Assembly: GCA_024518585.1 (NCBI GenBank)
Contig: JANIHI010000004.1
Span: 62,001-126,000 of the forward strand
Reading direction: 5' to 3'
DNA: 64,000 nucleotides
From: Methanolinea sp.
GTDB lineage: Archaea > Halobacteriota > Methanomicrobia > Methanomicrobiales > Methanospirillaceae
Below, piece by piece: positions 55,351 to 64,000 of the stretch. Position 1 is the stretch's first letter, and the number at the start of each line of letters is the position of its first letter. Position numbers and translations under genes: made by a program. The notes under the pieces were generated by a model. It worked only from the letters and a program-made list of their open reading frames with translations, was not told the DNA's origin and did no database searches.

Positions 55351-55902
55351 ATGGCAAAAGTAACACAGGAAATGGTCAGGAAAGCGGGAATAAATCTCAA
55401 TGAACTCGTCGATCTCCTTGTAAAAAATGCTGCAGCAGAGCTGACGACATTCTATTACTATACAATCCTCCTGGTCAACCTCATCGACCTCGACGGGGAA
55501 GGGATCAAGGAGATCGCAGAGGTCGCCAGGATCGAAGACCGCAATCACTTCGAAGCACTCGTTCCCCGGATTTACGAACTTGGGGGCAAGCTCCCGGAGA
55601 ACATGGTGGACTTCCATAACCTCTCGGGGTGTCCTCCCGCCCGGTTACCAAAGGATCCCCGCGATGTTAAATCGATGCTCTCGGTCCTTGTCGAGGCAGA
55701 ACGGTGTGCAGTCCGCCAGTACACGCACATCTGCACTATCACGTCGGGAAAGGACCACCGGACGTATGACCTGGCACTCTCCATTCTCAACGAGGAGATC
55801 GAGCACGAATCATGGTTCTCCGAGTTCCTGGGAGAGGGGCCGTCCGGTCACTTCATGCGTCGCGGTGAGACATCACCGTTCGTGTCAAAGTTTCTGCGGT
55901 GA
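55351..55902 (+). CDS. Ferritin-like DPS-type protein (DPSL)
   Basis: The 183 residues form a four-helix ferritin-like domain with metal-ligand patterns NAAAELTTFYYYT, RIEDRNHFEALV, VEAERCAVRQYTHIC and NEEIEHESWF (E..ExxH). Cysteines in SGCPPARLP and AERCAVRQY match the thioferritin variant of archaeal DPS-like proteins. It should assemble into a cage that stores iron and removes peroxide. A GGGTGA site before the ATG at 55351 decides against the GTG at 55342. It is followed by a clear terminator hairpin. Confidence 0.88.
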   Translation: MAKVTQEMVRKAGINLNELVDLLVKNAAAELTTFYYYTILLVNLIDLDGEGIKEIAEVARIEDRNHFEALVPRIYELGGKLPENMVDFHNLSGCPPARLPKDPRDVKSMLSVLVEAERCAVRQYTHICTITSGKDHRTYDLALSILNEEIEHESWFSEFLGEGPSGHFMRRGETSPFVSKFLR

Positions 55903-55905
55903 GTG

Positions 55906-55923
55906 GGGGAAGGAATCTTCCCC
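55906..55923 (+). terminator. Hairpin terminator after the DPS-like gene
   Basis: GGGGAAG, loop GAAT, CTTCCCC, then TTT, starting three bases past the stop codon: an intrinsic-terminator shape. The 55924-56076 stretch beyond contains no gene. Confidence 0.55.
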
Positions 55924-56076
55924 TTTGGTCTGAAAAATGGTTCTCCTACAGTAGTTCACGTTGTTTACCTCGCAAGTTCCTCCCGGTCTTCTTTTCGGGT
56001 GAGTGGGGGAGAAAGCGTAAATGAGGCTGCGCAACCGGCAGCCATTTTTCCTCACGGGGAACAGGTATGATCAGAC

Positions 56077-56889
56077 GTGTTGGATACCTTTGCAGCACTT
56101 GACCCTATCCAGCAGGCACTCGTTGCCGGGTGTCTGACGTGGTCCGTGACTCTCCTCGGAGCGGCAACAGTATTCCTGGCCCGGGGTTTTTCCCAGCGCC
56201 TCCTCGACGGCATGCTTGGTTTTGCCGGGGGCGTAATGATTGCAGCCAGCTTCTGGTCCCTTCTGCTGCCGGCACTCGAGATGACAGCAGGACTGGGATA
56301 CTTCTCCTGGGCCCCCCCAGCCGCTGGATTCGCAGCGGGATGGGCGTTTTTGATGGTCCTTGATCGGGTCATCCCTCACCTCCATATAGGTTTTCCCACG
56401 AACAGGGCAGAAGGCACACCGTCGCACCTTGAGCGGGCCACCCTGCTCGTCCTTGCCATTACCATCCACAACATTCCCGAGGGCCTTGCTATAGGGGTTG
56501 CATTTGGGGGCGCAGCAGCAGGAATTCCGGAAGCAACACTTGCAGGCGCTATTGCCCTGACAATGGGGATCGCTATCCAGAACTTTCCAGAGGGTGTTGC
56601 TGTTGCACACCCGCTTTTCCGTGAAGGGATCTCACGAAAACTGAGTTTCTTTTACGGGCAGTTGTCCGCTGCAGTCGAACCGGTTGCGGCAATTGCGGGA
56701 GCTGCGGTCGTTTTCTTTGCCCGTTCGCTCCTCCCGTTTGCCCTCGCATTTGCTGCCGGTGCGATGATATTCGTGGTTATCGAGGAGGTGATGCCCGAGG
56801 CGCTCCAGCATGACCTCGAAAGTTATGCTCTTTTTGGTTTCCTCGTCGGTTTCCTCGCCATGATGGCCCTGGATGTCGGTCTCGGTTGA
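56077..56889 (+). CDS. ZIP family metal transporter
   Basis: The 270-residue membrane protein has about eight hydrophobic helices and the metal-site motifs HNIPEGLAIG (about 130) and QNFPEGVAVAHP (about 168), the double HxxPEG arrangement of ZIP importers of zinc or other divalent cations. A short loop with HLHIGF lies in the long cytoplasmic loop. The start is read as GTG at 56077 (TTG at 56080 is the alternative); no good ribosome-binding site is seen. It stands next to the ferritin-like gene, consistent with metal homeostasis. Confidence 0.92.
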   Translation: MLDTFAALDPIQQALVAGCLTWSVTLLGAATVFLARGFSQRLLDGMLGFAGGVMIAASFWSLLLPALEMTAGLGYFSWAPPAAGFAAGWAFLMVLDRVIPHLHIGFPTNRAEGTPSHLERATLLVLAITIHNIPEGLAIGVAFGGAAAGIPEATLAGAIALTMGIAIQNFPEGVAVAHPLFREGISRKLSFFYGQLSAAVEPVAAIAGAAVVFFARSLLPFALAFAAGAMIFVVIEEVMPEALQHDLESYALFGFLVGFLAMMALDVGLG

Positions 56890-57003
56890 ATTCCCGCGGG
56901 AAAGGGGTGGGAGAGGAAAGATTCCACCGGGGGCTCCGGGAGTGTATTCCCCTTTATTTGCGGGCAAACCTTCATTACCCCCCCGTGAAAATACCGTTTC
57001 TCT

Positions 57004-57198
57004 ATGAAAGACATCGTTGCAACACGGAGAATGGAAAACGGTATTGCATGTTACTATGGAGAGAAGGGAAAGGAAAAATTTGAGACTTTCAATTACAATG
57101 AGCTGATTGACATGAAGATAAACGCCCTTGACCTCCTGAACGACCCGAAAAATTACGCCGTCGATCCTGCCAATCACAAAGTTATCATGAAAAAATAA
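57004..57198 (+). CDS. Small protein of unknown function
   Basis: The 64-residue protein reads MKDIVATRRMENGIACYYGE, then FETFNYNELIDMKINALDLL and a basic end (HKVIMKK). I do not recognise it. It is charged and soluble, with one cysteine, and looks like a small alpha/beta domain. It has no Shine-Dalgarno, so it may be leaderless. It lies between the ZIP gene and a convergent cation exchanger. Confidence 0.65.
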   Translation: MKDIVATRRMENGIACYYGEKGKEKFETFNYNELIDMKINALDLLNDPKNYAVDPANHKVIMKK

Positions 57199-57502
57199 AA
57201 AAATATATTCTTTTTCTCCCTGATTTGGGAAACAGCGATTGGACCAGGGGGCTGTCACTGGGGAGACTGCCGGAACAGGGGAGTCTCCAGTTCATTTTGT
57301 ATCCGTGTGTCTCGGAGAGAATCATGTGGTTTTTTTTACGAATGGGATTTGGGGGGTGCTTTCCGGGGAAAGGGTAGTGCATCCTGGATGAGGATGATTT
57401 CCGGCCGGTGAAGATCCCGCAATGCCCATATCTGCGGGAAGGTACCGGAAAAGAGGTGAGATGGGGAAAAAAAACCACGTTCCCCGCGGGGACATTTTAC
57501 CC
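57199..57502. other. Intergenic region with hairpins and T8/A8 tracts
   Basis: The 304 bases lack genes. A hairpin (GGAGACT near 57270 with AGTCTCC near 57289) lies ahead of GTGGTTTTTTTT (57326-57337), and a mirror of this, AAAAAAAACCAC, occurs at 57467-57478. The two form an inverted repeat 130 bases apart, each giving a T8 tract in the direction of the gene that precedes it. Confidence 0.5.
57467..57492 (-). terminator. Terminator of the cation/Ca exchanger gene
   Basis: On the minus strand the palindrome TCCCCGCGGGGA (57481-57492) is followed by ACGTGG and T8, ten bases after the stop codon of the exchanger gene: an intrinsic-terminator arrangement. Confidence 0.6.
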
Positions 57503-58432
57503 CTATCCGGGGAGATGAAAGGACACCATGACGCAACCCGCGTAGGCCCCGAGCATCAGGACACCCCACCCCCGTGTTACAGCAGTCCTCGGGTAAACCA
57601 GGATGAGAACGGCAAGCGAAAAAACAAGGAGCATGACGAGGTCCGCGGCAAACGTAACGGGGATCACAAAAAGGAGGGAATTGAGACCGAGGATAAAGGT
57701 GAGATTGAAAATGTTGCTCCCCAGGACGTTTCCAACCGCAATATCAAGGCTCCCCTTGAGTGTTGCGGCAACGGACGTCGCGAGTTCCGGGAGAGACGTC
57801 CCGACCGCGACCAGCGTAAAGCCGATGAAAAACTCGGGTACTGAAAAGACGCGTGCGATAGCTACTGCACTTCCAAGGAGCAGGTGGGACCCTGCGATGA
57901 CCAGAAAAAGCCCAAGTACAGTCATGGCAAGGGAATATTTCTGGGATTTGGGAGTGCAGGTGACAGGATCCGGCTTATTACCTGACCGGGAAAGAAGGAT
58001 GAGTATCAAGGAGAAACTACTGAGAAATACGATTCCCGCGACGGTATCCAGCGTTGAGCGCAGGGAGAAGAGAATGAAAAGGCCTGTTGCAAGGATCATG
58101 AGTACCATGTCCCGCCGGACATCCCCCTTCCACGATTCGCGGGCAATTGCGTCAGGCCTCACCACTGCACATATCCCGAGAATGAGGGCGATGTTTGCGA
58201 TATTACTCCCTATGATGTTCCCCATCCCGATACCGTAGTTTCCCAGGCTGAAGGCCTCCGTAGTCACCACAAGTTCCGGGAGCGAGGTCCCGAATGCGAT
58301 GATAGTCGTCCCGATAAAGAGGGGTGAGAGGCCCATTCCCAGGGCCACGTCCTTTGCACCGTCCACCGCGATATCCGCACCTTTCACGAGGAGGATGAGA
58401 CCGGCGATGAAGAGGAGGAACGCCAGGAGCAT
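57503..58432 (-). CDS. Calcium/sodium:cation antiporter (CaCA family)
   Basis: The 309-residue membrane protein has ten to eleven hydrophobic helices and the two alpha repeats of the family: FGTSLPELVVTTEA with GNIIGSNIANIA, and VGTSLPELATSVAA with GNVLGSNIFNLT. It should exchange Ca2+ (or K+) for Na+ or H+ across the cell membrane. The frame extends to 58519, but the first hydrophobic helix follows the ATG at 58432 directly; a TTAA-type TATA lies about 29 bases upstream. It is divergent from corA, whose coding region starts 170 bases away. Confidence 0.92.
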   Translation of the reverse strand: MLLAFLLFIAGLILLVKGADIAVDGAKDVALGMGLSPLFIGTTIIAFGTSLPELVVTTEAFSLGNYGIGMGNIIGSNIANIALILGICAVVRPDAIARESWKGDVRRDMVLMILATGLFILFSLRSTLDTVAGIVFLSSFSLILILLSRSGNKPDPVTCTPKSQKYSLAMTVLGLFLVIAGSHLLLGSAVAIARVFSVPEFFIGFTLVAVGTSLPELATSVAATLKGSLDIAVGNVLGSNIFNLTFILGLNSLLFVIPVTFAADLVMLLVFSLAVLILVYPRTAVTRGWGVLMLGAYAGCVMVSFHLPG

Positions 58433-58601
58433 GGGAGCACGTGAGAAGCGGGGGTGTGGATTAATCTTGAACTTTTGGATCACTTGTTTATCACGGTCGG
58501 AATTTGCCCCCCAATTCAATCAGCCAATCTCCCGGAGATGTCAAATAGGGGAAACGTCACACCATGGTACAGGCAGGAAGTCTTACTCCCGGTTATTTTC
58601 C

Positions 58602-59663
58602 ATGTCCCGTCGCCGAAAAATACCAATCCGTCCCGGGCTCTCACCCGGGACCCTCGCAGTGGATGGCAAGCACACGAAAGGTCCCGTGCGTATCACTGTC
58701 ATCGACTATGACGCAACACATTTTTCAGAGAAACAGGTCTCCAGCGTCGAGGAATGTTATCCCTTCCGGGATACCGGGACGGTCACGTGGATTAACATCG
58801 ACGGCCTCGAGAACACGGAAGTGATCGAAAAGCTCGGGAACCATTACAGTATCCACCCCCTCATCCTCGAGGACATCCTGAATACCGACCAGCGTCCAAA
58901 ATTTGAGGATCTCGATAATTACATCTACGTGAACCTGAAGATGATCCGGCTCGTGGGAGAGAAAAAGGAGATCCTGGTAGAACATGTCAGCCTCATTATC
59001 GGCCCCAATTTTCTGCTTACGTTCCAGGAGGACACAGGAGGAGACGTTTTTGACCCGGTGAGGGAGAGAATACGGAAGGAAGGGCGAATACGCAAGTTTG
59101 GACCCGATTACCTCGGCTACGCCCTCATCGATGACATCGTGGACCACTACTTCCTCGTCATCGAACACGTGGAAGAAGCCGTCGAAGACCTCGAAGAGGA
59201 GCTCGTACGGAATGCAACTCCTGCCCTGCTCCAGAAGATTACGGCACTCAAGAAGAAGATGATAACGCTCCGAAAGTCTGTCTGGCCCCTGCGGGAAGTC
59301 ATCAGCGGCCTCGAGAGGTCGGACTCACCGCTGGTCAAGGACAGCACCCGGATTTACCTGCGGGACGTGTATGACCACGTCATCCAGGTCATGGATACAC
59401 TCGAGACAATCCGGGAGATGGTGTCCGGCATGATTGATATCTACCTCTCGAGCCTCTCCTTCCGGATGAACGAGATTATGAAGGTCCTGACCCTCATCGC
59501 AACCATATTCATTCCGCTCACGTTTGTTGCAGGGGTTTACGGGATGAATTTCCAGTACATGCCGGAACTGACGTGGGAATACGGGTATTACACCGTCTGG
59601 GGAGTGATGATACTCATTGTCGCAATCATGCTCTTGTATTTCAGGAAGAGACAGTGGATATGA
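58602..59663 (+). CDS. corA: Magnesium/cobalt transporter CorA
   Basis: The 353 residues comprise a soluble N-terminal domain (WINIDGLENTEVIEKLG, HPLILEDILNTDQRPK), long stalk helices, two C-terminal membrane helices and the selectivity motif YGMNF between them. CorA forms a pentameric Mg2+ channel. The frame is open from 58299, overlapping the exchanger, but MSRRRKIPIRPG at 58602 is the sensible start; no strong ribosome-binding site is seen. Confidence 0.95.
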   Translation: MSRRRKIPIRPGLSPGTLAVDGKHTKGPVRITVIDYDATHFSEKQVSSVEECYPFRDTGTVTWINIDGLENTEVIEKLGNHYSIHPLILEDILNTDQRPKFEDLDNYIYVNLKMIRLVGEKKEILVEHVSLIIGPNFLLTFQEDTGGDVFDPVRERIRKEGRIRKFGPDYLGYALIDDIVDHYFLVIEHVEEAVEDLEEELVRNATPALLQKITALKKKMITLRKSVWPLREVISGLERSDSPLVKDSTRIYLRDVYDHVIQVMDTLETIREMVSGMIDIYLSSLSFRMNEIMKVLTLIATIFIPLTFVAGVYGMNFQYMPELTWEYGYYTVWGVMILIVAIMLLYFRKRQWI

Positions 59664-59728
59664 ATAATCAAATACACCGTTAGGGAGGTAGCGCTGCCCC
59701 CGGATACCGGAAAGACCGGGACCATATC

Positions 59729-60412
59729 ATGGAAATCCTTCTTGTTCTCATGCTTGCCCTTGCCCCCGGACTCTTCTGGCTCCTGTACTTTTACAGAAAA
59801 GACATCTATGACCCTGAGCCCCCTGCCTGGATAGCCCTCGTCTTTCTCCTGGGCGCTGCAGTCACGTTTCCCGTCGGCGTCCTTGAGAGTGGTCTGGACC
59901 TGTTTTTTGGGAGCATCCTTGGGACCGTCGTGGCCGCCCCGGTATGCGAGGAACTTGCAAAGTTCTGGGTGGTCAAAAAGACGGTATTGAGGACCCGCGT
60001 CTTTGATGAACCTGTGGATGGGATTGTCTACGCCGCAGCGGCCGGCCTTGGTTTTGCGACAGTTGAAAACGCCCTGTATATTTTCTCGGCACTGGACCAG
60101 TCGTTGGTTTTTGCCCTTGAGACTGCCATTGTCAGGGGACTCCTCTCGGTCCCCGGGCATGTCCTCTTCTCTGTGATGTGGGGGTCGGCCCTCGGGGTAT
60201 CAAAGGTCCTTGCCGCTTCAAACGAGGATCATGTTGTCCTCTGGGGCCTTGGGCTTGCAATCGGGGCGCATGCACTCTTTAATCTCCTCCTCCTCCTGTC
60301 AGATATCGGTTTTGCCCTCCTTGTCCTTGGATTGCTGCCTCTCCTCTGGGTGATGGCCATGCGCCGGATCCGAAAAGCCCTGAAGATCTCGTCTTTCCGC
60401 TGGAGGTGGTAG
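59729..60412 (+). CDS. PrsW-family intramembrane metalloprotease
   Basis: The 227-residue membrane protein has about seven hydrophobic helices and the family motifs: APVCEELAKFW (EExxK), GFATVENALYIF (FxxxEN), VPGHVLFS and AIGAHALFNLLL (histidines). Bacterial PrsW cleaves an anti-sigma factor; archaea lack sigma factors, so the substrate here is unknown. It lies 65 bases after corA and could be cotranscribed. Confidence 0.9.
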   Translation: MEILLVLMLALAPGLFWLLYFYRKDIYDPEPPAWIALVFLLGAAVTFPVGVLESGLDLFFGSILGTVVAAPVCEELAKFWVVKKTVLRTRVFDEPVDGIVYAAAAGLGFATVENALYIFSALDQSLVFALETAIVRGLLSVPGHVLFSVMWGSALGVSKVLAASNEDHVVLWGLGLAIGAHALFNLLLLLSDIGFALLVLGLLPLLWVMAMRRIRKALKISSFRWRW

Positions 60413-60512
60413 CAAATCTGTTTTTTCCGGTATAGCAGAAAGGGGGGATGGCCACACAGCGAATCCCGAACCCCGGTAGCAAAGAAGGAACAGGACACAG
60501 GGGGTCGCGATA
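60413..60512. terminator. T-rich 3' region between convergent genes
   Basis: TCTGTTTTTTCC begins five bases after the prsW stop and probably ends that transcript. Nothing else is recognised before the convergent methyltransferase gene. Confidence 0.4.
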
Positions 60513-61139
60513 TCAAAAGCTGGTGCGCCTCACGATGACTATCTCGACCGGGATGTCTACCTTGTCCTTCCTGTGAAAGGAAAATGTCCTTTTCAATGAC
60601 AATACAGCCTGCACCGTCTCCACGATATGCGCCCTGTCCTGGATGTACCGGGTGAGAAAATCGCGGCTCCCGCGGTTGAGAACAGAGTAGAAAACTGGTG
60701 CGATTTCAAGGGCCTTGTCCAGAAAGATCCTGTCGGCATGCGGGTTCTGCGCTCCGAACGGCGGGTTCATGACAACCGTGTCATGAGGTCCCACCTTCGA
60801 GGGGAGGGCTGGGTCGTCGAGGTCACCCTCAATGAACCGCACGGACACCCGCCTCCTCACTGCATTCCTTGAGGCGATCCTGATTGCGCGCGGGTCGACT
60901 TCCACACCTGTGACTGGCGAGGCCCCGAGGAGGGCTGCACCAATTGCCAGGACGCCAGTCCCACTTCCAAGATCGCAGACGCTCTTTCCTTCGATATCCC
61001 CCCTCATGAAAGCGTGGTAGAGGAGTCGCGCGGCAAGATCCGGGGGAGTAGGATACTGTTCCCGTGATGGAGATGGTTCATCGAATGTTTCGAGGCCGGC
61101 AAGCTGCATCTCGAGCTGCTTTAGTCTCATCCTCCTCAT
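60513..61139 (-). CDS. METTL5-like RNA m6A methyltransferase
   Basis: The 208-residue Rossmann methyltransferase has the SAM motif CDLGSGTGVLAIGAALLGA (about 55-73), VEVDPRAIRIA and the N6-adenine catalytic motif VMNPPFGAQNPHADR. The N-terminal EQYPTPPDLAARLL is typical of METTL5, which modifies an adenine of small-subunit rRNA in eukaryotes; rRNA is the likely target here. The start overlaps the dph2 stop (ATGA). A second ATG nine bases in is an alternative. Confidence 0.9.
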   Translation of the reverse strand: MRRMRLKQLEMQLAGLETFDEPSPSREQYPTPPDLAARLLYHAFMRGDIEGKSVCDLGSGTGVLAIGAALLGASPVTGVEVDPRAIRIASRNAVRRRVSVRFIEGDLDDPALPSKVGPHDTVVMNPPFGAQNPHADRIFLDKALEIAPVFYSVLNRGSRDFLTRYIQDRAHIVETVQAVLSLKRTFSFHRKDKVDIPVEIVIVRRTSF

Positions 61140-62077
61140 TCCATTTCATCGATGGTATAACCGGAAAATTCCCTCTCCCCCAGGAGGATTTGAAATTCCT
61201 GTGGTGTCAGGAGCGGGGCGGGGAACCGGGACTGGTCGTCATAGGCCAGTCGTGGACAGGCAAAGTTCACGTATGCGGGAAAGCCCAGGTTCAGGAGTTC
61301 ATCAGGACATACTTCCCGAACCATGATGACGATTGCGTTTCTGTATCTCTCTGCCATGTCCTTGGCAGCCTTGTACCTCTCCTGTCCGCTCTTTGAGCTG
61401 ACGATCAGCCCGTATATCTCAGCAGAACGAGCTTTCTCGATGAGGGCATGCCGCTGCCGCAGAAACCTCTCGGCATTCACCGCCACGACTGAACCGGTGA
61501 GGGGATCGAGTGCGATAACCCTTTTCCCGGTTGCCAGGTGCACGCCAAGAGCGTGAAAAATCCCCGTCCCGACAAAGAGGATCTCGGTGACTTCCGGGAT
61601 ACGGGCAGCACCAAACGCACACCCAAGTACCTGTCCTTCCCCGCACCCGCGTGACCCTTGCCGGGTCCTTGCCGTGATTCCGGCCTTCGCCAGTTCAGCA
61701 ACCATAGCAGGAACAAGGTGAACGTGCTGGGCCGTCGTGACCAGTCCAATGGTCTGCGATTCAAGGGAGGGGAGTACATTCAGGATGACCGCAGGATCAA
61801 AATCAATGGAATAGGGTTCATAAATGACCCGTGGATCCCCGGTCCCCAGAGGCGTGTGACCAAAATGGACCAGGACATCGGCATGGCGGAGGGTATCGAG
61901 GGCGAGGTCACAGGCCCCATAGCAGGGGTCACCGCTTACGATGACAGAAAAGCCTTCCTCCCTGAGAAAAGAGGCCAACGTGGGGGCTTTCCTTTTCAGG
62001 CCCTCCGGGAACTGCAATGCAACGGTTCGTGCATGGAGGGAATGGAGCTTTCTGGCAAGGTTATAGGAGTCTGTCAA
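61136..62077 (-). CDS. dph2: Diphthamide synthase subunit Dph2
   Basis: Archaeal Dph2 is a non-canonical radical SAM enzyme that transfers the aminocarboxypropyl group of SAM to a histidine of aEF2. The 313 residues have the three cluster cysteines in separate segments: [12 protein letters not shown], the [10 protein letters not shown] region and [10 protein letters not shown]. The start is TTG at 62077, supported by AGGGTG six bases upstream. It overlaps hpt by 17 bases. With dys it shows that both translation-factor modifications are encoded in this window. Confidence 0.94.
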   Translation of the reverse strand: MTDSYNLARKLHSLHARTVALQFPEGLKRKAPTLASFLREEGFSVIVSGDPCYGACDLALDTLRHADVLVHFGHTPLGTGDPRVIYEPYSIDFDPAVILNVLPSLESQTIGLVTTAQHVHLVPAMVAELAKAGITARTRQGSRGCGEGQVLGCAFGAARIPEVTEILFVGTGIFHALGVHLATGKRVIALDPLTGSVVAVNAERFLRQRHALIEKARSAEIYGLIVSSKSGQERYKAAKDMAERYRNAIVIMVREVCPDELLNLGFPAYVNFACPRLAYDDQSRFPAPLLTPQEFQILLGEREFSGYTIDEME

Positions 62078-62609
62078 TTACACGCACCCTGTCAGTCACT
62101 TCCACGTGGACCAGTGCCTTGTACTCCCGGCCGATGTCGGGATCTCCCCTCCGGATCACAAAGCAGATGTCTTTTACCTCGGCACCCGCCCTGTCCAGGG
62201 CCCAGAGGAGGGCCCGCGTCGTCCCACCTGTGCTAATCACATCGTCAACGATTACAACACTGTCACCACGTTTCACCCCATTGAGAAAGAGTTGACCTTT
62301 CGAATAACCTGTTGCCTGGTGCACCGCTATCTCCCCAGGCAGCCTGTATTCCCTTTTTCTGACAATATTCATCGGTATGTCGGTGACCATCGAGATGGCA
62401 GCCCCAATGGGAATGCCCATCGCTTCAGCAGCAATGATGCGGTCGATACCATCAAGGTCAAGGACCTTGATCATGGCCATGCATACCTCCCGGAGCAGGG
62501 AGGCCTCGACCTGCGGGACCCCATCCGTGATCGGGTGGATGAAATAATTATACTCGCCCCTCCGGACGAGGGGAGCCTCTTCAAGGGATTTTATAAGTCT
62601 CTCAAGCAT
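62061..62609 (-). CDS. hpt: Hypoxanthine/guanine phosphoribosyltransferase
   Basis: A purine-salvage enzyme of archaeal type, 182 residues. The N-terminus [20 protein letters not shown] and segment [20 protein letters not shown] are diagnostic, and the PRPP motif is [14 protein letters not shown] (about residue 118). A GTG at 62618 would add three residues; the ATG at 62609 matches relatives and has GGTGAT four bases upstream. The start lies inside the end of mfnA. Confidence 0.93.
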   Translation of the reverse strand: MLERLIKSLEEAPLVRRGEYNYFIHPITDGVPQVEASLLREVCMAMIKVLDLDGIDRIIAAEAMGIPIGAAISMVTDIPMNIVRKREYRLPGEIAVHQATGYSKGQLFLNGVKRGDSVVIVDDVISTGGTTRALLWALDRAGAEVKDICFVIRRGDPDIGREYKALVHVEVTDRVRVIDRLL

Positions 62610-63699
62610 TGGAATCACCGATATCCTTCAGGAATGTTTCAATGATGCTGGCATGGACATGGGGCATGCAGACGATGCGCATGTGTCCCTTTCGCGTCCA
62701 CGAGACCCGCCAGGGGGGTGGGACACGGGCGGGCTCAAACGTTGCAACGTTTACGTCGGGCGTTGTTGCACGGGAAATTCCAAATGCCTCCATGCCATCG
62801 ATCAACCGCCACGTGTTCTTCATGCACCCGGCAACGATGTCCGCCATTCCCTCCCGTCCAAGGTATTCGAGGACGGCAAGGGCTCCGACGACGGAACCTC
62901 CCGGGCGTGTTCCAGAAAGTGTAAACTCCTGTTTCACCGAGAGGTAAGGCGTATCGACCGAGAGAGAGGAGAGGAACTCCCTGTCTCTCACGAGGATGAC
63001 GCCGGCAGGGATGGTGCTCATCCCCATCTTGTGGGGATCGACAGCGATGCTGCTTACTCCCGGCAAAGAAAAGTCAAAAGAGGGGCAAGCCTCCATGAAA
63101 GGAAGAACCATCCCCCCGAACGCAGCATCGACATGGAGGAAGATATCATGGTCGAGGGCGATATCAGAGAGAGCCCCGATGGGGTCAACCACACCGTACT
63201 CTGTTGTGCCTGCGACTCCGACGATGGCACACGTATTCTGATCAATGAGTGAGGGGACTTCTCCGGCATCCATCCGGTACCCGCTGTCAAGGGGGGCTGT
63301 CCTCATTTCCAGTCCAAGGATGTCACACGCCTTTTGGAAAGAGAAATGTGCCGATTCGGGCACGATAACGTTGGGCCTCGAAAGGCGGGAGAGGCATTTG
63401 GCGATCCTGAGGGCCTGGATGTTTGACTCGGTCCCGCCGGATGTCGCATACCCACACGCGCCGGGGAGGTGAAACAATGACCCAATCCTCTCAACGAGGA
63501 GGGCCTCGAGTGATGACGTGCCGGGGAAAAGACCAGGGTCACCGAGATTCGTCTCCATGAAGAGCACGTGTGCCCGTACCGCCACCGGATGCGGGACGGT
63601 GCACATCGAGCTTAATATGTAATTGTGGTTTATGTCCTGCCTTCGCTTTTCTTGGAGGAAGGAAAAGAGGAGGTCTTCAGGCTGACCTTTCTCTCGCAT
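62602..63699 (-). CDS. mfnA: L-tyrosine/L-aspartate decarboxylase MfnA
   Basis: MfnA makes tyramine for methanofuran, and in some archaea beta-alanine for coenzyme A. The 365-residue PLP enzyme has the PLP-stacking and anchoring segments [19 protein letters not shown] and the lysine in [14 protein letters not shown] (about residue 223), and the methanogen-type [19 protein letters not shown]. The ATG at 63699 lies inside the end of ppsA. Whether tyrosine or aspartate is preferred cannot be read here; the methanogen context favours tyrosine. Confidence 0.93.
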   Translation of the reverse strand: MREKGQPEDLLFSFLQEKRRQDINHNYILSSMCTVPHPVAVRAHVLFMETNLGDPGLFPGTSSLEALLVERIGSLFHLPGACGYATSGGTESNIQALRIAKCLSRLSRPNVIVPESAHFSFQKACDILGLEMRTAPLDSGYRMDAGEVPSLIDQNTCAIVGVAGTTEYGVVDPIGALSDIALDHDIFLHVDAAFGGMVLPFMEACPSFDFSLPGVSSIAVDPHKMGMSTIPAGVILVRDREFLSSLSVDTPYLSVKQEFTLSGTRPGGSVVGALAVLEYLGREGMADIVAGCMKNTWRLIDGMEAFGISRATTPDVNVATFEPARVPPPWRVSWTRKGHMRIVCMPHVHASIIETFLKDIGDSNA

Positions 63700-64000
63700 T
63701 CTGCTTTCTCGCACTCTCCAGGAGGATCTGTTTCTCTGTCCTGGCGACAGTCTCGCGTATCTTTGCGATTGCATCAATGTTTGCCGAGACGCTGGTGATC
63801 CCATGCTCGACGAGCCACTTGACCATGGGGGGTTCGGAACCTGCCTGCCCGCAGATGGAGACTTCAACGCAGTGTCTCCGGCAGCACTGGATGGCCGAGT
63901 CTATCAATGCAAGGACAGCGGGGTGGGTAGGCTGGTACATCCAGGCGACGTTCTGGTTGTTGCGATCGATTGCCAGGGTATACTGGATGAGATCGTTTGT
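63677..64000 (-). CDS. ppsA: Phosphoenolpyruvate synthase, C-terminal end (cut by window edge)
   Basis: The last ~107 residues of the gluconeogenic PEP synthase (pyruvate, water dikinase). They include TNDLIQYTLAIDRNN at the window edge, HPAVLALI and the active-site cysteine loop EVSICGQAGSEPPMVKWLVE, followed by ITSVSANIDAI. The gene continues beyond the window. It overlaps mfnA by 23 bases, so the leftward series is probably one transcript. Confidence 0.93.
   Translation of the reverse strand, partial: TNDLIQYTLAIDRNNQNVAWMYQPTHPAVLALIDSAIQCCRRHCVEVSICGQAGSEPPMVKWLVEHGITSVSANIDAIAKIRETVARTEKQILLESARKQNARERSA

Noticed and set aside
58299-58601. Upstream extension of corA
   Set aside because: It overlaps the exchanger gene on the other strand and its residues are not like CorA.

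Overview
The window is chromosomal DNA of a methanogenic euryarchaeon, most probably of the order Methanomicrobiales. The evidence is an archaeal rRNA operon, archaeal-type ribosomal proteins and RNA polymerase subunits (an Rpo3/RpoD with two Fe-S motifs, RpoN, RpoK), deoxyhypusine synthase, diphthamide synthase, an alternative mevalonate pathway, coenzyme F420 genes (cofG, cofC, cofE), the methanofuran gene mfnA, and archaeal TATA boxes with several apparently leaderless genes. Assignment below order is not attempted; the 16S gene would settle it.

Layout. 0-4 kb: a ribbon-helix-helix regulator, then cobQ (B12 synthesis) divergent from nrdJ (B12-dependent ribonucleotide reductase) with one symmetric TATA element between them, then aIF1. 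4-10 kb: the arvC-arvB-arvA operon (Era-like GTPase module), and divergent from it five consecutive genes carrying 18 CBS domains, then dys. 11-24 kb: a long informational/isoprenoid block, tRNA-Ser, rps13, rps4, rps11, rpoD, rpl18e, rpl13, rps9, rpoN, tRNA-Pro, rpoK, rps2, MEMO1 family, mvk, ipk, fni, rnj, idsA, gltX, followed by a UbiB-like kinase. 25.6-33 kb: purine genes (purQ, purS, purC) joined to cofG, divergent from cofC, and a one-carbon operon glyA-folD-folP-cofE. 33-38 kb: a coiled-coil protein, smc and scpA. 38-43.4 kb: 16S, tRNA-Ala, 23S, tRNA-Cys, 5S, with the 16S and 23S processing stems visible.

43.5-50 kb is the accessory part: a B3/4-domain protein, a YHS protein, a hybrid histidine kinase whose receiver is split at an A6 run, an insertion sequence, decayed coding fragments, several perfect palindromes, a duplicated ~45-base element and a lipoprotein serpin. 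50-60.4 kb holds scattered housekeeping and stress or transport genes: an RNB exoribonuclease, an SDR, a two-domain PPK2, a DUF72 protein, a ferritin-like DPS, ZIP, a cation/Ca exchanger, CorA and a PrsW protease. 60.5-64 kb is a tight leftward series ppsA-mfnA-hpt-dph2-METTL5-like methyltransferase, in which neighbouring genes overlap by 4-23 bases.

How the genes work together: the B12 pair couples cofactor supply to deoxynucleotide synthesis; mvk-ipk-fni-idsA builds archaeal lipid precursors; cofC, cofE and cofG build F420; glyA-folD-folP suggests a folate-type one-carbon route beside methanopterin; dys and dph2 modify aIF5A and aEF2. The CBS array, the palindromic elements around 44-49 kb, and the phosphomimetic, frameshifted receiver are the most unusual items. 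No CRISPR array, prophage, replication origin gene or recognisable defence island was seen.
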